This document shows, piece after piece, positions 63,612 to 64,000 of a stretch of DNA of 64,000 bases. This DNA comes from Tetrahymena thermophila SB210 (Eukaryota; Ciliophora; Oligohymenophorea; Hymenostomatida; Tetrahymenidae). The notes below the pieces were generated by a model that was given only the letters and a program-made list of their open reading frames with translations, had not been told where the DNA came from and did not search any database. Location of the stretch: NCBI RefSeq assembly GCF_000189635.1, contig NW_002476351.1, forward strand, positions 62,001 through 126,000, given 5' to 3'. Position 1 is the stretch's first letter. Each line of letters begins with the position of its first letter. The position numbers were made by a program, and so were the translations under genes.

Positions 63612-64000
63612 ATGAAGAAAAAGTAAGATTAATTGCAAAAAGAAGAAACCAAAATTTCATAATCATAGTCTCCGTCTTTAAAACCAGGAAAGTTAGAAAC
63701 TATAAAAGCAGGATAATCTTCCTAAAAAGAATAAATAGTACACAAAATATTATTTTTTAATACACATTATTATATTTATTAATTAGGTTACTAAACCAAA
63801 TGTTCCTTCTACTTAAAAACAAACTAATGAATCTAAAAGTTTGACAAATAAAATTTCAAATGAAGATAAAAAAACTATTGCCAGCAAAGCAAATCCTTTA
63901 TCTTAAAAAATTTCAACTGCTAAAACTAGTAATAAGATTGCGAGTTCACAAAAATCTACTGCCAAACTTAATGATAAAAAAGATGGTAAACTTTCAAAAA
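63612..64000 (+). CDS. Lys/Ser/Gln/Thr-rich protein, 5' end only
   Basis: ATG 63612 (context AAAAATG). One short intron at 63738-63786 (GTACAC...AATTAG) joins in frame, and the reading continues to the window edge: about 113 codons. Composition is basic and low-complexity, with loosely recurring ISTAKTSNK, IASSQKSTAKL and KIS segments. It has no recognisable domain. It could be a disordered region of a larger cytoskeletal or chromatin protein; function cannot be assigned. Confidence 0.65.

Overview
The window looks like macronuclear (somatic) DNA of a Tetrahymena-type ciliate. Long conserved proteins read through TAA and TAG as glutamine and stop only at TGA. The DNA is extremely A+T-rich, introns are mostly short GT...AG, and the gene families (tubulin-tyrosine-ligase-like, papain-like proteases, Cys-rich furin-like surface proteins, giant beta-propeller/beta-helix membrane proteins, OSCA/TMEM63 channels) are typical ciliate expansions. 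Because the standard code was not used, I re-read the genes with TGA as the only stop; most run far beyond the fragments a standard-code reading shows.

Layout, left to right: a partial flavin monooxygenase-like gene (-) with a decayed duplicate of its 5' end and a 36-bp minisatellite upstream; a divergent eEF1A-like GTPase (-, two introns); a TTL-family ligase with an N-terminal membrane anchor (+); a 3.3-kb gene-poor stretch; a papain-like cysteine protease (+); a 6.3-kb tandem array on the minus strand in which every ~370-bp unit carries one 90-nt exon coding for one leucine-rich repeat; a phosphagen-kinase-like gene with a RIIa-type docking domain (+); a 3.5-kb gene-poor stretch; a Cys-rich furin-like receptor gene (+); an OSCA/TMEM63 channel (-); two head-to-tail paralogous RAD3/DDX11-type DEAH helicases (-); a ciliate two-TM protein (-); a perfect 143-bp palindrome; a ~3,000-residue membrane protein (+); and the start of a Lys/Ser/Gln-rich protein (+).

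The most interesting region is 12.3-18.7 kb. Sixteen recognisable repeat units hold phase-symmetric LRR exons; 14 are intact and have no TGA in frame. The array also carries three nested insertions whose edges are defined by comparison with the other units: a GC-rich, tRNA-headed SINE-like element with a 14-bp target duplication, a 127-bp MITE with perfect 22-bp inverted ends and TA duplication, and a 115-bp element with an 8-bp duplication. Mobile elements kept in somatic ciliate DNA are unusual. Second is the phosphagen-kinase-like gene: three kinase-like domains have all lost the catalytic cysteine and key arginines, while an N-terminal RIIa-like docking domain is kept, which suggests a structural pseudoenzyme. 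The perfect palindrome and the eEF1A paralogue with an altered catalytic G3 motif also deserve attention.
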